From contig NZ_JAOWLC010000004.1 in assembly GCF_025751535.1 (NCBI RefSeq), forward strand, positions 218,408 to 282,407: 64,000 nt of DNA, written 5' to 3'. How positions within the stretch are numbered: position 1 is the first letter of the stretch; each line of letters opens with the position of its first letter. The stretch comes from Lentibacter sp. XHP0401. GTDB lineage: Bacteria > Pseudomonadota > Alphaproteobacteria > Rhodobacterales > Rhodobacteraceae. The position numbers and the translations under genes are program-made. Shown here piece after piece: positions 1 through 7,693 of this stretch. The notes beneath the pieces were generated by a model that was not told where the DNA came from, ran no database searches, and saw nothing but the letters and a program-made list of their open reading frames with translations.

Positions 1-1668
1 GGTTTTGACAAAGTGAGCGGAACAGAACGGTTTGCGGAGGCGAGTGACGATGTGACGGCCGCTGTTCTGACGGAAGCGGGCAGAATGTGTGACGAGGTGC
101 TTTTCCCGTTGCAGCGCAACGGTGATCTGGACCCGGCACGGCTTGAAAACGGGGTCGTGCGCACCTCCAAGGGCTTTGCCGACGGCTATAAAGCGATCCG
201 CGAGGGCGGCTGGGTGTCGGTTGCGGCAAGCCCCGAGCATGGCGGGATGGGCCTGCCTATGACGGTGACAACGGCAGTGAACGAGATGATGAGCGCGGCT
301 TGTTTGAGCTTGCAGCTTAACCCGTTGATGACGCAGGGGCAGATTGAAGCGCTCGAGCATCATGCGAGCGAGGAGCTTAAGGCGATCTATCTGCCCAAGC
401 TTGTTTCGGGCGAGTGGTGCGGGACAATGAACCTGACCGAGGCGCAGGCGGGCAGCGATGTTGGCGCGCTTTCCAGCAAGGCCGTTGCGAATGGTGACGG
501 GACATATGCCATTTCGGGGCAGAAGATATATATCAGCTGGGGCGACAACGACTTTAGCGATAATGTTTGCCACCTTGTGCTGGCGCGATTGCCTGATGCG
601 CCTGCGGGCACCAAGGGGATCAGCCTGTTTCTGGTTCCGAAATTTTTGCCGGACAACAACGGCGAGGCAGGTGTGGCCAATACGCTGAAGGTTGTGAGCC
701 TTGAACATAAGCTTGGCCTGCACGGCAGTCCGACCGCTGTAATGCAATATGACGGCGCGACAGGCTGGCTTGTGGGCGAGGAAAACAAAGGTATGGCCGC
801 GATGTTCACGATGATGAACAACGCGCGGCTGGGTGTGGGGTGTCAGGGGATTGGCGCGGGCGAAGGCGCTTACCAGAAGGCTCTGGCCTATGCGATGGAA
901 CGCAAACAGGGGCGCACGCCCGTTGAGGGCGGCACCGGCACGATTGTTGACCATGCCGATGTGCGCCGCATGTTGGCGACGATGCGTGCGGAGCTGTTTG
1001 CAGCACGGGCCATTGCTCTGGCCAATGCGGTTGCGATTGATATGGGCACCGCCACAGGCGAGGCCGACTGGGCCGCGCGGGCGGCTTTGCTGACACCTAT
1101 CACCAAGGCGTTTGGCACGGACACGGGTATCAAAGTAGCAGAAATGGGCGTGCAGGTGCATGGCGGTATGGGCTTTATTGAAGAAACAGGTGCCTCGCAA
1201 TACGCCCGCGATGTGCGTGTGACGGCGATTTACGAGGGCACGAACGGCATCCAGTCCATGGACCTTGTCGGCCGCAAGCTGATGGACGGTGGCGAGGCGG
1301 CGCATGCGCTGATTGACGAGATGCAGGGCTTTGCCGAGGAAGCGCGCGCGACGCGCCCCCGTATGGCAGGGCTTGTCTGGGATGCGACCGAGAATTTGCG
1401 CGAGGCGACAGAATGGATGGTGGCGCAGAAGGATATGACGGCGCGTTTTGCGGGGTCGGTTCCGTTTCTGGCGGCGTATGCGCGTGTCTTGGGCGGATAT
1501 TTCCACCTGCGCGCTGCTGTGGCTGAGGGGGGCGAAGGGCCGCGCACGAAACTTGCGCGGTTTTACATCAACCGGCTGCTGCCCGAACATAAGGCGCAGT
1601 TGGGCCACGCCATGCAGGGTGCTGACGATCTTTATGCGCTGGGCATCGAGGATTTGGAAAGCGCATGA
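1..1668 (+). CDS. Acyl-CoA dehydrogenase, DmdC-like (5' end outside window)
   Basis: FAD-dependent acyl-CoA dehydrogenase of the long subfamily (about 590 residues) that includes 3-methylmercaptopropionyl-CoA dehydrogenase DmdC of the DMSP demethylation pathway. The frame is open to the window edge; the GTG at 13 sits inside conserved sequence (VSGTERFAEA), so the true start lies upstream and about 40 residues are missing. Visible family features are the MNLTEAQAGSDVG segment that covers the flavin and substrate, QVHGGMGFIEETGASQYARDVRV, and the catalytic-region YEGTNGIQ. The stop overlaps the next ATG (ATGA), so translation is probably coupled. DmdC versus another acyl-CoA dehydrogenase of the same subfamily cannot be decided without the neighbouring dmdB/dmdD genes. 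Confidence 0.9.
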   Translation, partial: GFDKVSGTERFAEASDDVTAAVLTEAGRMCDEVLFPLQRNGDLDPARLENGVVRTSKGFADGYKAIREGGWVSVAASPEHGGMGLPMTVTTAVNEMMSAACLSLQLNPLMTQGQIEALEHHASEELKAIYLPKLVSGEWCGTMNLTEAQAGSDVGALSSKAVANGDGTYAISGQKIYISWGDNDFSDNVCHLVLARLPDAPAGTKGISLFLVPKFLPDNNGEAGVANTLKVVSLEHKLGLHGSPTAVMQYDGATGWLVGEENKGMAAMFTMMNNARLGVGCQGIGAGEGAYQKALAYAMERKQGRTPVEGGTGTIVDHADVRRMLATMRAELFAARAIALANAVAIDMGTATGEADWAARAALLTPITKAFGTDTGIKVAEMGVQVHGGMGFIEETGASQYARDVRVTAIYEGTNGIQSMDLVGRKLMDGGEAAHALIDEMQGFAEEARATRPRMAGLVWDATENLREATEWMVAQKDMTARFAGSVPFLAAYARVLGGYFHLRAAVAEGGEGPRTKLARFYINRLLPEHKAQLGHAMQGADDLYALGIEDLESA

Positions 1669-2705
1669 GAGACGAGATGCATGGCATAAGGTATCCTTGG
1701 GGTGAGGCGCCCGAGCCGGGCGGCTGGCTTGAAGTTGCCGAGGGTGTGCTCTGGATACGCTTGCCGCTGCCTATGGTGCTGGATCATGTGAATGTCTACG
1801 CGCTCGACGAGGGCGACAGCTGGACACTCATTGACACGGGCTTTCATACCAAGCGCTCTGTTGCCATGTGGGAAGAGCTACTTAAGACGGCCCTCAAGGG
1901 CAAGCCTGTGAGCCGCGTTATTCTCACGCATCATCACCCTGATCATATCGGTATGGCGGGTTGGTTTATGGAGCGCGGCGCGAGCCTTTGGGCCTCGCGC
2001 ACAGCTTGGCTTCTGAGCCGTATGCTTATTCTGGATGTGGAAGAGGCCGTGACGCCGCAGGCGGTGCAGTTCTGGCGGGAAGCGGGGATGGACCCTGACA
2101 TTCTGGCCAAGCGTATAGCGGAGCGGCCCTATAACTTTGCCGACGTTTGCGCACCTATCCCGACAGGCTACACGCGGCTGAAGGATGGCGATGTGCTGCA
2201 TGCGGGCGGGCGCACATGGGATGTGCTGGAGGGCAACGGGCATGCCCCCGAGCACCTCACTTTCTGGAGCCGTGAGGACGGTCTGGTGCTGTCGGGCGAC
2301 CAGATTATCTGCTCGATCAGCCCCAACATCGGGGTTTATCCGACCGAGCCGGAGGCGGACCCTGTGGGCGAATGGATTGAAAGTTGCGAGAAGTTCTCCG
2401 AGGTTGCGCGAGAGGATCATATCGTGCTGGCGGGGCACAAGCGGCCCTTTACGGGGCTGCCTTTCAGGATGCGCCAGCTGAAAGAGAATCACGTTCACGG
2501 GCTTGACCGTTTGGCCGAGTATATTGCCGAGCCGAAGACGGCTGTTGAGTGTTTTCCTGTGCTGTTCAAACGAAAAATTGACCAAGGCACATATGGATTG
2601 GCCCTTGTGGAAGCTGTCGCGCACCTTAATCATTTGTTCCGGGAAGGCCGTGCCACGTGCAAAATGAGCGAAAGTGGCGCGTGGTTGTGGAACAAAAAGG
2701 GGTAG
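1665..2705 (+). CDS. MBL-fold metallo-hydrolase
   Basis: A 346-residue metallo-beta-lactamase-fold hydrolase. The HxHxDH zinc motif is at residues 89-94 (H89, H91, D93, H94), followed by the GNGHAPEH, SGDQI and LAGHKRP segments that supply the later metal ligands. The C-terminal 80 residues look like the winged-helix tail found in the lactamase-like (LACTB2/RNase Z-related) branch. The start overlaps the acyl-CoA dehydrogenase stop by four bases, and three bases separate its stop from the next gene, so the three genes form one operon. Its substrate is not evident; a thioester or related hydrolase acting beside the acyl-CoA dehydrogenase is an inference. Confidence 0.88.
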   Translation: MRDEMHGIRYPWGEAPEPGGWLEVAEGVLWIRLPLPMVLDHVNVYALDEGDSWTLIDTGFHTKRSVAMWEELLKTALKGKPVSRVILTHHHPDHIGMAGWFMERGASLWASRTAWLLSRMLILDVEEAVTPQAVQFWREAGMDPDILAKRIAERPYNFADVCAPIPTGYTRLKDGDVLHAGGRTWDVLEGNGHAPEHLTFWSREDGLVLSGDQIICSISPNIGVYPTEPEADPVGEWIESCEKFSEVAREDHIVLAGHKRPFTGLPFRMRQLKENHVHGLDRLAEYIAEPKTAVECFPVLFKRKIDQGTYGLALVEAVAHLNHLFREGRATCKMSESGAWLWNKKG

Positions 2706-2708
2706 GAT

Positions 2709-3164
2709 ATGGATGACGAAATTCTGACATCGGCGGAAGCATTGGAGGCTGAGGCCCTGCCCAAACGCTATGAGGCGCATTGTGCGGAGCAGAGCAAAGC
2801 GGGCGAAATGCCCAAAGCCGTGACGCAAAAACCTGTCGCCCAGAAGAGCCCTGCGGAATGGGCGCATGAGCGGCTGATCCTTTATATACAGAACTTCGAG
2901 GCGCAGCTTGATAACGAGCATGAGGTTGCCATGGGCTTTACCGGCGGCGACGCGGGCGTCATGCGCATCGAAGGGATGGGCTTTTTTGACCCTGATATCG
3001 TGACCTTTTACGGCAGTGACGCAACTGGGGCGAAAACCCAGCTTGTGCAGCATGTAAGCCAGCTCAGCGTGCTGTTGCGCGCGCTTCCAAAAGAGGTCGA
3101 GACGGCGGCGCCCAATCGCATCGGTTTCAGGCTTGCCAAGGCGCTTGAAGAGGGCGAGGCCTAA
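2709..3164 (+). CDS. DUF6173 family protein
   Basis: A 151-residue soluble protein with a variable N-terminus and a conserved C-terminal two thirds (SPAEWAHERLILYIQNFE, GFTGGDAGVMRIEGMGFFDPD, TQLVQHVSQL) that I recognise as the DUF6173 type common in Rhodobacterales. Function is unknown. It follows the MBL hydrolase by three bases and closes the operon. There are no membrane segments or signal peptide. Confidence 0.75.
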   Translation: MDDEILTSAEALEAEALPKRYEAHCAEQSKAGEMPKAVTQKPVAQKSPAEWAHERLILYIQNFEAQLDNEHEVAMGFTGGDAGVMRIEGMGFFDPDIVTFYGSDATGAKTQLVQHVSQLSVLLRALPKEVETAAPNRIGFRLAKALEEGEA

Positions 3165-3246
3165 AAATGCGAAGCTTGCACGGCAAGATAGTGACAGGCT
3201 CCGGCAAATAAAGTATTTAGCTGCAAACGCGAATTAGGAGACAGAC

Positions 3247-3381
3247 ATGAGCGATCACAAACACGGCGAAATGGACATCCAGGTTCAGGAAGATACATTT
3301 GCCGGCTTTATTACAGCGGTCACACGCACGGCCATTGTGATTATTCTGGTGCTGCTCTTTGCCTATATGATCAACGGCTGA
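3247..3381 (+). CDS. aa3-type cytochrome c oxidase subunit IV, small
   Basis: A 44-residue protein preceded by a clear ribosome binding site (AGGAG at 3236-3240). The N-terminal half carries the MDIQVQEDTFAGF pattern and the C-terminal half is one transmembrane helix (TAIVIILVLLFAYMI), which matches the small subunit IV of the Rhodobacter sphaeroides and Paracoccus aa3 oxidase (bacterial aa3 subunit IV family). It lies well away from the other oxidase genes, as is usual for this subunit. It is too short for many automatic callers. Confidence 0.85.
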   Translation: MSDHKHGEMDIQVQEDTFAGFITAVTRTAIVIILVLLFAYMING

Positions 3382-3385
3382 TCTA

Positions 3386-3997
3386 ATGCACATTTTTTTG
3401 AAGGTTTTTCTGGCGCTTGGCCTGGCGCTAACAGTTTCTGCATGTGCCAAAGAAGCGGTTTGGGCGCCAGATGAAGTCATCGATAAAGTGAAATACCGTG
3501 ACACGGGGCCAAACAAGCTCACGTTGTTCACGATGATCAACAACCGCAGCGGACAGGGCGCGCACACTTCGCTGATGATCAGCGGCAGCCAGCGTGTGAT
3601 CTGGGACCCTGCGGGAAGTTTTTACCATCCGGCGATTCCCGAGCGCAACGATGTGCTTTTCGGGATCAGCCCGCGGGTGGCTGATGTTTACACGCGCTAC
3701 CACGCACGCGAGACGTTTCATGTGATTGTGCAGGAAGTTGAAGTGAGTCCTGCCGTGGCAGAACGCGCGCTTCAGCTTGCCATGAACAAGGGCAATGTCG
3801 GTGATGCGCAATGTGCGCTTTCGACATCGGGTATTTTGAGCCAGCTGGCAGGATTCGAGAGCATCAATGTGGGCTGGTATCCGAAAAAGCTTGCAGAGCA
3901 GTTCGGTGCTTTGCCGGGTGTGACCGAGCGCAAGCTTTACGAGTATGACAACGCTGATCTGGGTGCTTATGACCCCTCGAAAGTGAAGATCAACTGA
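3386..3997 (+). CDS. Putative lipoprotein, possible NlpC/P60-like fold
   Basis: A 203-residue protein with a signal peptide and lipobox (LTVSAC, lipidated Cys20). The mature part has GAHTSLMI around His60 and GDAQCALSTSGIL around Cys143. A His-before-Cys order with these hydrophobic contexts recalls circularly permuted NlpC/P60 (papain-like) proteins such as the YiiX/LRAT group, but I am not certain. It starts four bases after the small oxidase subunit and its stop is two bases from the convergent azlD stop. Without structure prediction it should be called a conserved lipoprotein. Confidence 0.7.
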   Translation: MHIFLKVFLALGLALTVSACAKEAVWAPDEVIDKVKYRDTGPNKLTLFTMINNRSGQGAHTSLMISGSQRVIWDPAGSFYHPAIPERNDVLFGISPRVADVYTRYHARETFHVIVQEVEVSPAVAERALQLAMNKGNVGDAQCALSTSGILSQLAGFESINVGWYPKKLAEQFGALPGVTERKLYEYDNADLGAYDPSKVKIN

Positions 3998-3999
3998 TC

Positions 4000-4326
4000 T
4001 TATCCGAGTAGGTAGAGCGCCAGATAGAGCGTGGTTGCGCCTGCTGCTATGGATATCAGAACATTTCGGAACCAGAAGCCGGCGGCCAGTGTTACGAAGG
4101 CTGCGAGGCCGCGGGGCAGATCGAAGCTGCCGCCTGTGGCTGCAGGCCAGAGCACCATGGGTGCAATGAGGGCGGGTAGAACCGCAACGGCTGTGTAGCG
4201 CAAATGGCGCAGGAGCCACTCGGGCAGCGGCCTGTCACCGACAAAGCCGAGAAACGTGAAACGCAGCAGGAAGCTGCCTGCGGCGAGGCCTGCGATGACA
4301 TACCAAAGTTCCGGGCGTTCGATCAT
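4000..4326 (-). CDS. azlD: AzlD family branched-chain amino acid exporter subunit
   Basis: A 108-residue membrane protein with three to four hydrophobic helices and the AzlD pattern (FLLRFTFLGFVGDRPLPEWLLRHLRYTAVAVLPALIAP, read in parts). It pairs with AzlC to export branched-chain amino acids or analogues across the inner membrane. Its ATG overlaps the azlC TGA by four bases, so the pair is translationally coupled. It converges with the lipoprotein gene on the other strand. Confidence 0.9.
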   Translation of the reverse strand: MIERPELWYVIAGLAAGSFLLRFTFLGFVGDRPLPEWLLRHLRYTAVAVLPALIAPMVLWPAATGGSFDLPRGLAAFVTLAAGFWFRNVLISIAAGATTLYLALYLLG

Positions 4327-5039
4327 TTGAAAAGCCCCCGTTTTGTGAGCATGAGCTCAACTTGCGCGCCTGTGACCATGCCCAAAGTGGCCGCGATCAT
4401 GAGGCCCAAGTTGTAGGGAACCCATGTGAGGCCGAGCGCCATGAGGCTGGCCACGAGCGCTGCCGCGAGGTGGGCTGGCGTGCGCATCATGGGCGCGATG
4501 AGGGCGAGAAAAGTGATCGGCACGGCAAAGTCGAGCGCTGCACTTTCGGGGATACTTTCACCGATGAGGGCGCCGACGAGCGACATGAGATACCACATCG
4601 GAATGACGGGCAGGCATGTTGCGAAGAAATAGGTGGTGCGCTGTTTCAGGTTCCAGCCGGGGTTGCGCTCGAATGCTGCGACGGAGCAGGCGTAGGACTG
4701 GTCAACCGTGAGATAGGCGACCAGCGCGCGTTGCCAGAGGGGAGCTGCGCCAAGGTAGGGTGTAAGGGAGGCCGAATACATCGCCATGCGCAGATTGACC
4801 GCGAGACCCGAGAGCAGGGCAATTACGGCGGGGGCATTTTCATTGAGCAGTTGCAGTGTGGTGAACTGGGCCGCGCCTGCGATGACGGCGATAGAGAAGA
4901 GCAAGGTCTCGGCGATGCTGAGGCCAGCTTCGGTGGCGACCACACCAAAGACCAGCGCGAAGGGCGAAACCACCAGAATAAAGGGGGCGGCGTCGCCTAT
5001 CCCCTGCCGAAGCGGCGTTTTTGATGTGGTTGCGCGCAT
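4323..5039 (-). CDS. azlC: AzlC family branched-chain amino acid exporter
   Basis: A 238-residue polytopic membrane protein of the AzlC/YgaZ family, recognised by GIGDAAPFILVVSPFALVFGVVA at the N-terminus (read in parts), the AAQFTTLQLL segment and LRMAMYSASL. It forms the large subunit of the AzlCD exporter. It is transcribed away from fdhD, with only 55 bases between the two starts, so the divergent promoters must overlap or share that space. Confidence 0.9.
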   Translation of the reverse strand: MRATTSKTPLRQGIGDAAPFILVVSPFALVFGVVATEAGLSIAETLLFSIAVIAGAAQFTTLQLLNENAPAVIALLSGLAVNLRMAMYSASLTPYLGAAPLWQRALVAYLTVDQSYACSVAAFERNPGWNLKQRTTYFFATCLPVIPMWYLMSLVGALIGESIPESAALDFAVPITFLALIAPMMRTPAHLAAALVASLMALGLTWVPYNLGLMIAATLGMVTGAQVELMLTKRGLFK

Positions 5040-5055
5040 GTCTTGCCCCTACATT

Positions 5056-5073
5056 GGTAGCGAATGGGCTACC
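5056..5073. promoter_or_regulatory. Inverted repeat between azlC and fdhD
   Basis: GGTAGC (5056-5061) and GCTACC (5068-5073) form a perfect 6-bp inverted repeat with a 6-base spacer in the 55-bp divergent intergenic region. The position suits a repressor or activator site controlling azlCD, fdhD or both. The regulator is unknown. Confidence 0.4.
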
Positions 5074-5094
5074 GCGTTTTGGGGGGAGAGGTAA

Positions 5095-5976
5095 ATGGGC
5101 AAAGAGACTGAGACAGACAGCTATATCCTCGCGCCTGACCCTGACGCGGTGCGGCTCACGCGATCTGTGCAGGGGCGCGACCAGAACGGCGATGTGACCG
5201 AGATCAACGTGGTCGAGGAGCGGCCGCTGACGATTTTCCTCAACTCCCGCGAGATTGTGACGGCGATGACCATCGGGGACTACCCCGAGTATCTGGCGCT
5301 CGGGTTTCTGCGCAATCAGGGGATGATCACCGACGCCGACACGGTGCTGGGTGTGGACTATGACGAGGAGTCTGAAGCTGTTGTTGTGCGCACCAATCAG
5401 CGCACGCGGTTTGAGGACAAGCTCGAGAAGAAAACGCGCACATCGGGCTGTGCCGTGGGCACTGTGTTTGGCGATATGATGGAAGGACTTGAGGGGCTGG
5501 TGCTGCCTGCGGGCGAGGTGAAACTGTCTGACCTTTATGCACTGAGCGCGAAGATCAACCGCACGCCTTCCATTTACTTGAATGCGGGGGCCATTCACGG
5601 CACGGTGCTTTGTGAGGGGGGTAAGCCATTGGTTTATATGGAGGATGTGGGGCGGCACAATGCGGTTGATAAGGTGGCCGGCTGGATGCTTTCCGAAGGG
5701 GTCGGCCCCGAGGGCAAGCTTTTGTATACCACGGGCCGCCTGACGAGCGAGATGGTGATCAAGACGGCGCTTATGGGGATACCTGCGCTTGTGTCGCGCT
5801 CGGGGTTTACCGCCTGGGGCGTTGAAATTGCGCGGCAGGTGGGGCTGACACTTGTGGGGCGGATGCGCGGGCATCGGTTTGTCTGTCTGTCCGGCGAGGA
5901 GCGACTTCTTTGGGATGCAGACCCTGCGAGTGTGCCTGAAGAGTCGAGGAAGCACGGGCGGAAGGGTGGCCAATGA
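5095..5976 (+). CDS. fdhD: Formate dehydrogenase accessory sulfurtransferase FdhD
   Basis: A 293-residue FdhD, which passes sulfur from a cysteine desulfurase to the molybdenum cofactor of formate dehydrogenase. Seen: EERPLTIFLN, the YPEYLALGFL segment, the sulfur-carrying loop TSGCAVGT with one cysteine (Cys119) rather than the two-cysteine loop of E. coli, the MEDVGRHNAVDK motif, and TTGRLTSEMVIK. A GGAGAGG ribosome binding site precedes the ATG. It starts the Mo-cofactor run, and the next ATG overlaps its stop. No formate dehydrogenase structural gene lies in this window. Confidence 0.93.
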   Translation: MGKETETDSYILAPDPDAVRLTRSVQGRDQNGDVTEINVVEERPLTIFLNSREIVTAMTIGDYPEYLALGFLRNQGMITDADTVLGVDYDEESEAVVVRTNQRTRFEDKLEKKTRTSGCAVGTVFGDMMEGLEGLVLPAGEVKLSDLYALSAKINRTPSIYLNAGAIHGTVLCEGGKPLVYMEDVGRHNAVDKVAGWMLSEGVGPEGKLLYTTGRLTSEMVIKTALMGIPALVSRSGFTAWGVEIARQVGLTLVGRMRGHRFVCLSGEERLLWDADPASVPEESRKHGRKGGQ

Positions 5977-6479
5977 GCTATAATCTGAGCTTCGAAATTG
6001 CGCCGGAGCTTTACCGCCGCGCTGTGACAACGCCGATAGAGGGTGTGCCTTCGAAAAACAGAGTGGCGCTGCGCAATCTGGCAGCGGCGGTACTGTTTCC
6101 GACGTCGATTTTCATGTTTAACCGCGCGCTGTTTGACCCCGAGAGCCTTGTGCCGATGCTGTTTGCGGCGGCTCTTGGAGGCGGGCTTGTGCTTGCCGTT
6201 TGGTGGCGGCAGCACCGCAAACTTGTGGGTGTGCACGGGCGCTACAACGAGACGGGTGGCGCGCAGGCAATGAAGCTTGCGCCCGAGGGGATTGTGGCGG
6301 CACGGCCCAATATAGAGAGTCATGTGGGCTGGGCTTTTGTGCGCGAGATACGGCGGATTGAGGGCGCGACGTTGATCGAGTTGCCGACCGCGCGGCTGAT
6401 TGTGCCTGATGCGGCTCTGCCTGAGGGGGTAACGCCTGAGGCATTTGCGGCGGATCTGGAAGAGTGGAGAGTGACATGA
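5973..6479 (+). CDS. Membrane protein with YcxB-like C-terminal domain
   Basis: A 168-residue protein with two transmembrane helices (about residues 30-45 and 54-70) and a soluble C-terminal part resembling the YcxB-like domain (pattern HVGWAFVREIRRIEG ... TARLIVPDAALP). Function is unknown. Both ends use ATGA overlaps, with fdhD upstream and mobA downstream, so it is translated with the Mo-cofactor genes; this may be only a shared transcript. Confidence 0.65.
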   Translation: MSYNLSFEIAPELYRRAVTTPIEGVPSKNRVALRNLAAAVLFPTSIFMFNRALFDPESLVPMLFAAALGGGLVLAVWWRQHRKLVGVHGRYNETGGAQAMKLAPEGIVAARPNIESHVGWAFVREIRRIEGATLIELPTARLIVPDAALPEGVTPEAFAADLEEWRVT

Positions 6480-7066
6480 AGCAGCCGGCTGGAGTGATAG
6501 TGGCGGGCGGGTTGGCCACGCGGATGGGGGGCGGAGACAAGTGCCTTTTGCCGCTCGGTGGCGCGCCGATGCTGGAGCGTGTGATTGCGCGGCTGGAACC
6601 GCAGGTGGCAGAGCTTGCGCTGAATGCCAACGGCGATTCCGCGCGGTTTGCAGGCTTTGGTTTGCCTGTTGTGAGCGACAGTGTCGCGGGCTTTGCGGGG
6701 CCTTTGGCAGGGGTCTTGGCTGGGTTGGATTGGGCCGCTTCGCAGGGACATGAGAGTATTGTGACAGCGGCGGGGGACACGCCGTTTTTCCCTTGCGATC
6801 TTGTCCCGCGTTTGTTGTTGGCGGCAGAAGGCATGGCGCATCCGCTCGCGCTTGCCTGCACGCCTGACGGGCGGCAGCCAACCTTCGGGCTTTGGCCTGT
6901 CGCTTTGCGCGATGATTTGCGTGCCGCTCTTGAGGGGGGCTTGCGGAAGGTTGTGATGTGGACGGATAAGCACGGCGGGCAGATGGCCGAGTTCGACGGA
7001 GCGGGCGAGCCGTTTTTCAACATCAATACGCCAGAAGACCTGGTGAAGGCAGAGGCGATGATATGA
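6476..7066 (+). CDS. mobA: Molybdenum cofactor guanylyltransferase MobA
   Basis: MobA transfers GMP from GTP to molybdopterin to make the MGD cofactor used by DMSO-reductase-family enzymes. The nucleotide-binding N-terminus reads VIVAGGLATRMGGGDK, followed by PLGGAPMLERV, the AAGDTPFFP metal-binding aspartate, and NINTPEDL at the C-terminus, all standard for MobA at 196 residues. A GTG four codons upstream is possible, but the ATG at 6476 overlaps the previous stop and has GGAGAG at a good distance, so I prefer it. Its stop overlaps the mobB ATG. Confidence 0.93.
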   Translation: MKQPAGVIVAGGLATRMGGGDKCLLPLGGAPMLERVIARLEPQVAELALNANGDSARFAGFGLPVVSDSVAGFAGPLAGVLAGLDWAASQGHESIVTAAGDTPFFPCDLVPRLLLAAEGMAHPLALACTPDGRQPTFGLWPVALRDDLRAALEGGLRKVVMWTDKHGGQMAEFDGAGEPFFNINTPEDLVKAEAMI

Positions 7067-7554
7067 GAGTTTACGGAGTTGTCGGCTGGAAGAACGCGGG
7101 CAAGACTGGGCTCATGGAGCGGCTTGTGGCCGAGATTACGGCGCGGGGGATTTCTGTTTCAACGGTGAAGCACGCGCATCATGCGTTTGATGTAGACCAT
7201 GAGGGTAAAGACAGCTACCGCCACCGCGCGGCGGGGGCGAGCGAGGTGTTGCTTGCCTCGCGCAAGCGTGTGGCGATTATGCAGGAGATGCGCGGGGCAG
7301 AGGAACCTGATTTGGCGGCATTGCTGGCGCGGCTGAGCCCCGTCGATCTGGTGTTGATCGAGGGGTATAAGCGCGATGCGCACCCCAAGGTGGAGGCGTT
7401 TCGGGCCGAGACGGGAAATGCGCTGATTGCGAGTGATGACCTGACAGTGCGCGCTGTTGCTTCTGACACGCCGATGGAGCTTGACCGGCCGGTATTTGAT
7501 TTGAACGACACGCGTGCGATTGCGGATTTTATCTTGATCGAGGTCGGGCTTTGA
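7063..7554 (+). CDS. mobB: Molybdopterin-guanine dinucleotide biosynthesis protein MobB
   Basis: A 163-residue P-loop GTPase-like adaptor that assists MobA. Seen: the Walker A sequence GWKNAGKTGLMERL, the STVKHAHHAFDVDHEGKDS segment (read in parts) and LVLIEGYKRDAHPKVE. It is coupled to mobA by an ATGA overlap. Between its stop and the likely moeA start there are about 139 bases in which the moeA frame is open (see findings). Confidence 0.93.
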   Translation: MRVYGVVGWKNAGKTGLMERLVAEITARGISVSTVKHAHHAFDVDHEGKDSYRHRAAGASEVLLASRKRVAIMQEMRGAEEPDLAALLARLSPVDLVLIEGYKRDAHPKVEAFRAETGNALIASDDLTVRAVASDTPMELDRPVFDLNDTRAIADFILIEVGL

Positions 7555-7693
7555 CCCCTGTGGGGAGGCGCGGGTTGGTCTGGCAGGATGTGTGGCGGGC
7601 TTGTCTGACGCGGCTTTGAGGGCCATGTTGGATGTAAGGGAGCCGCGCGTCGCCGAGGAAGGCTGGATTTTGGGGCTTGGTCAGGAGGCGGAA

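Noticed and set aside
1878..3053. 391-codon frame antisense to the MBL hydrolase and DUF6173 genes
   Set aside because: It has the composition of an antisense shadow in GC-rich DNA, and the opposite strand holds clear protein families.
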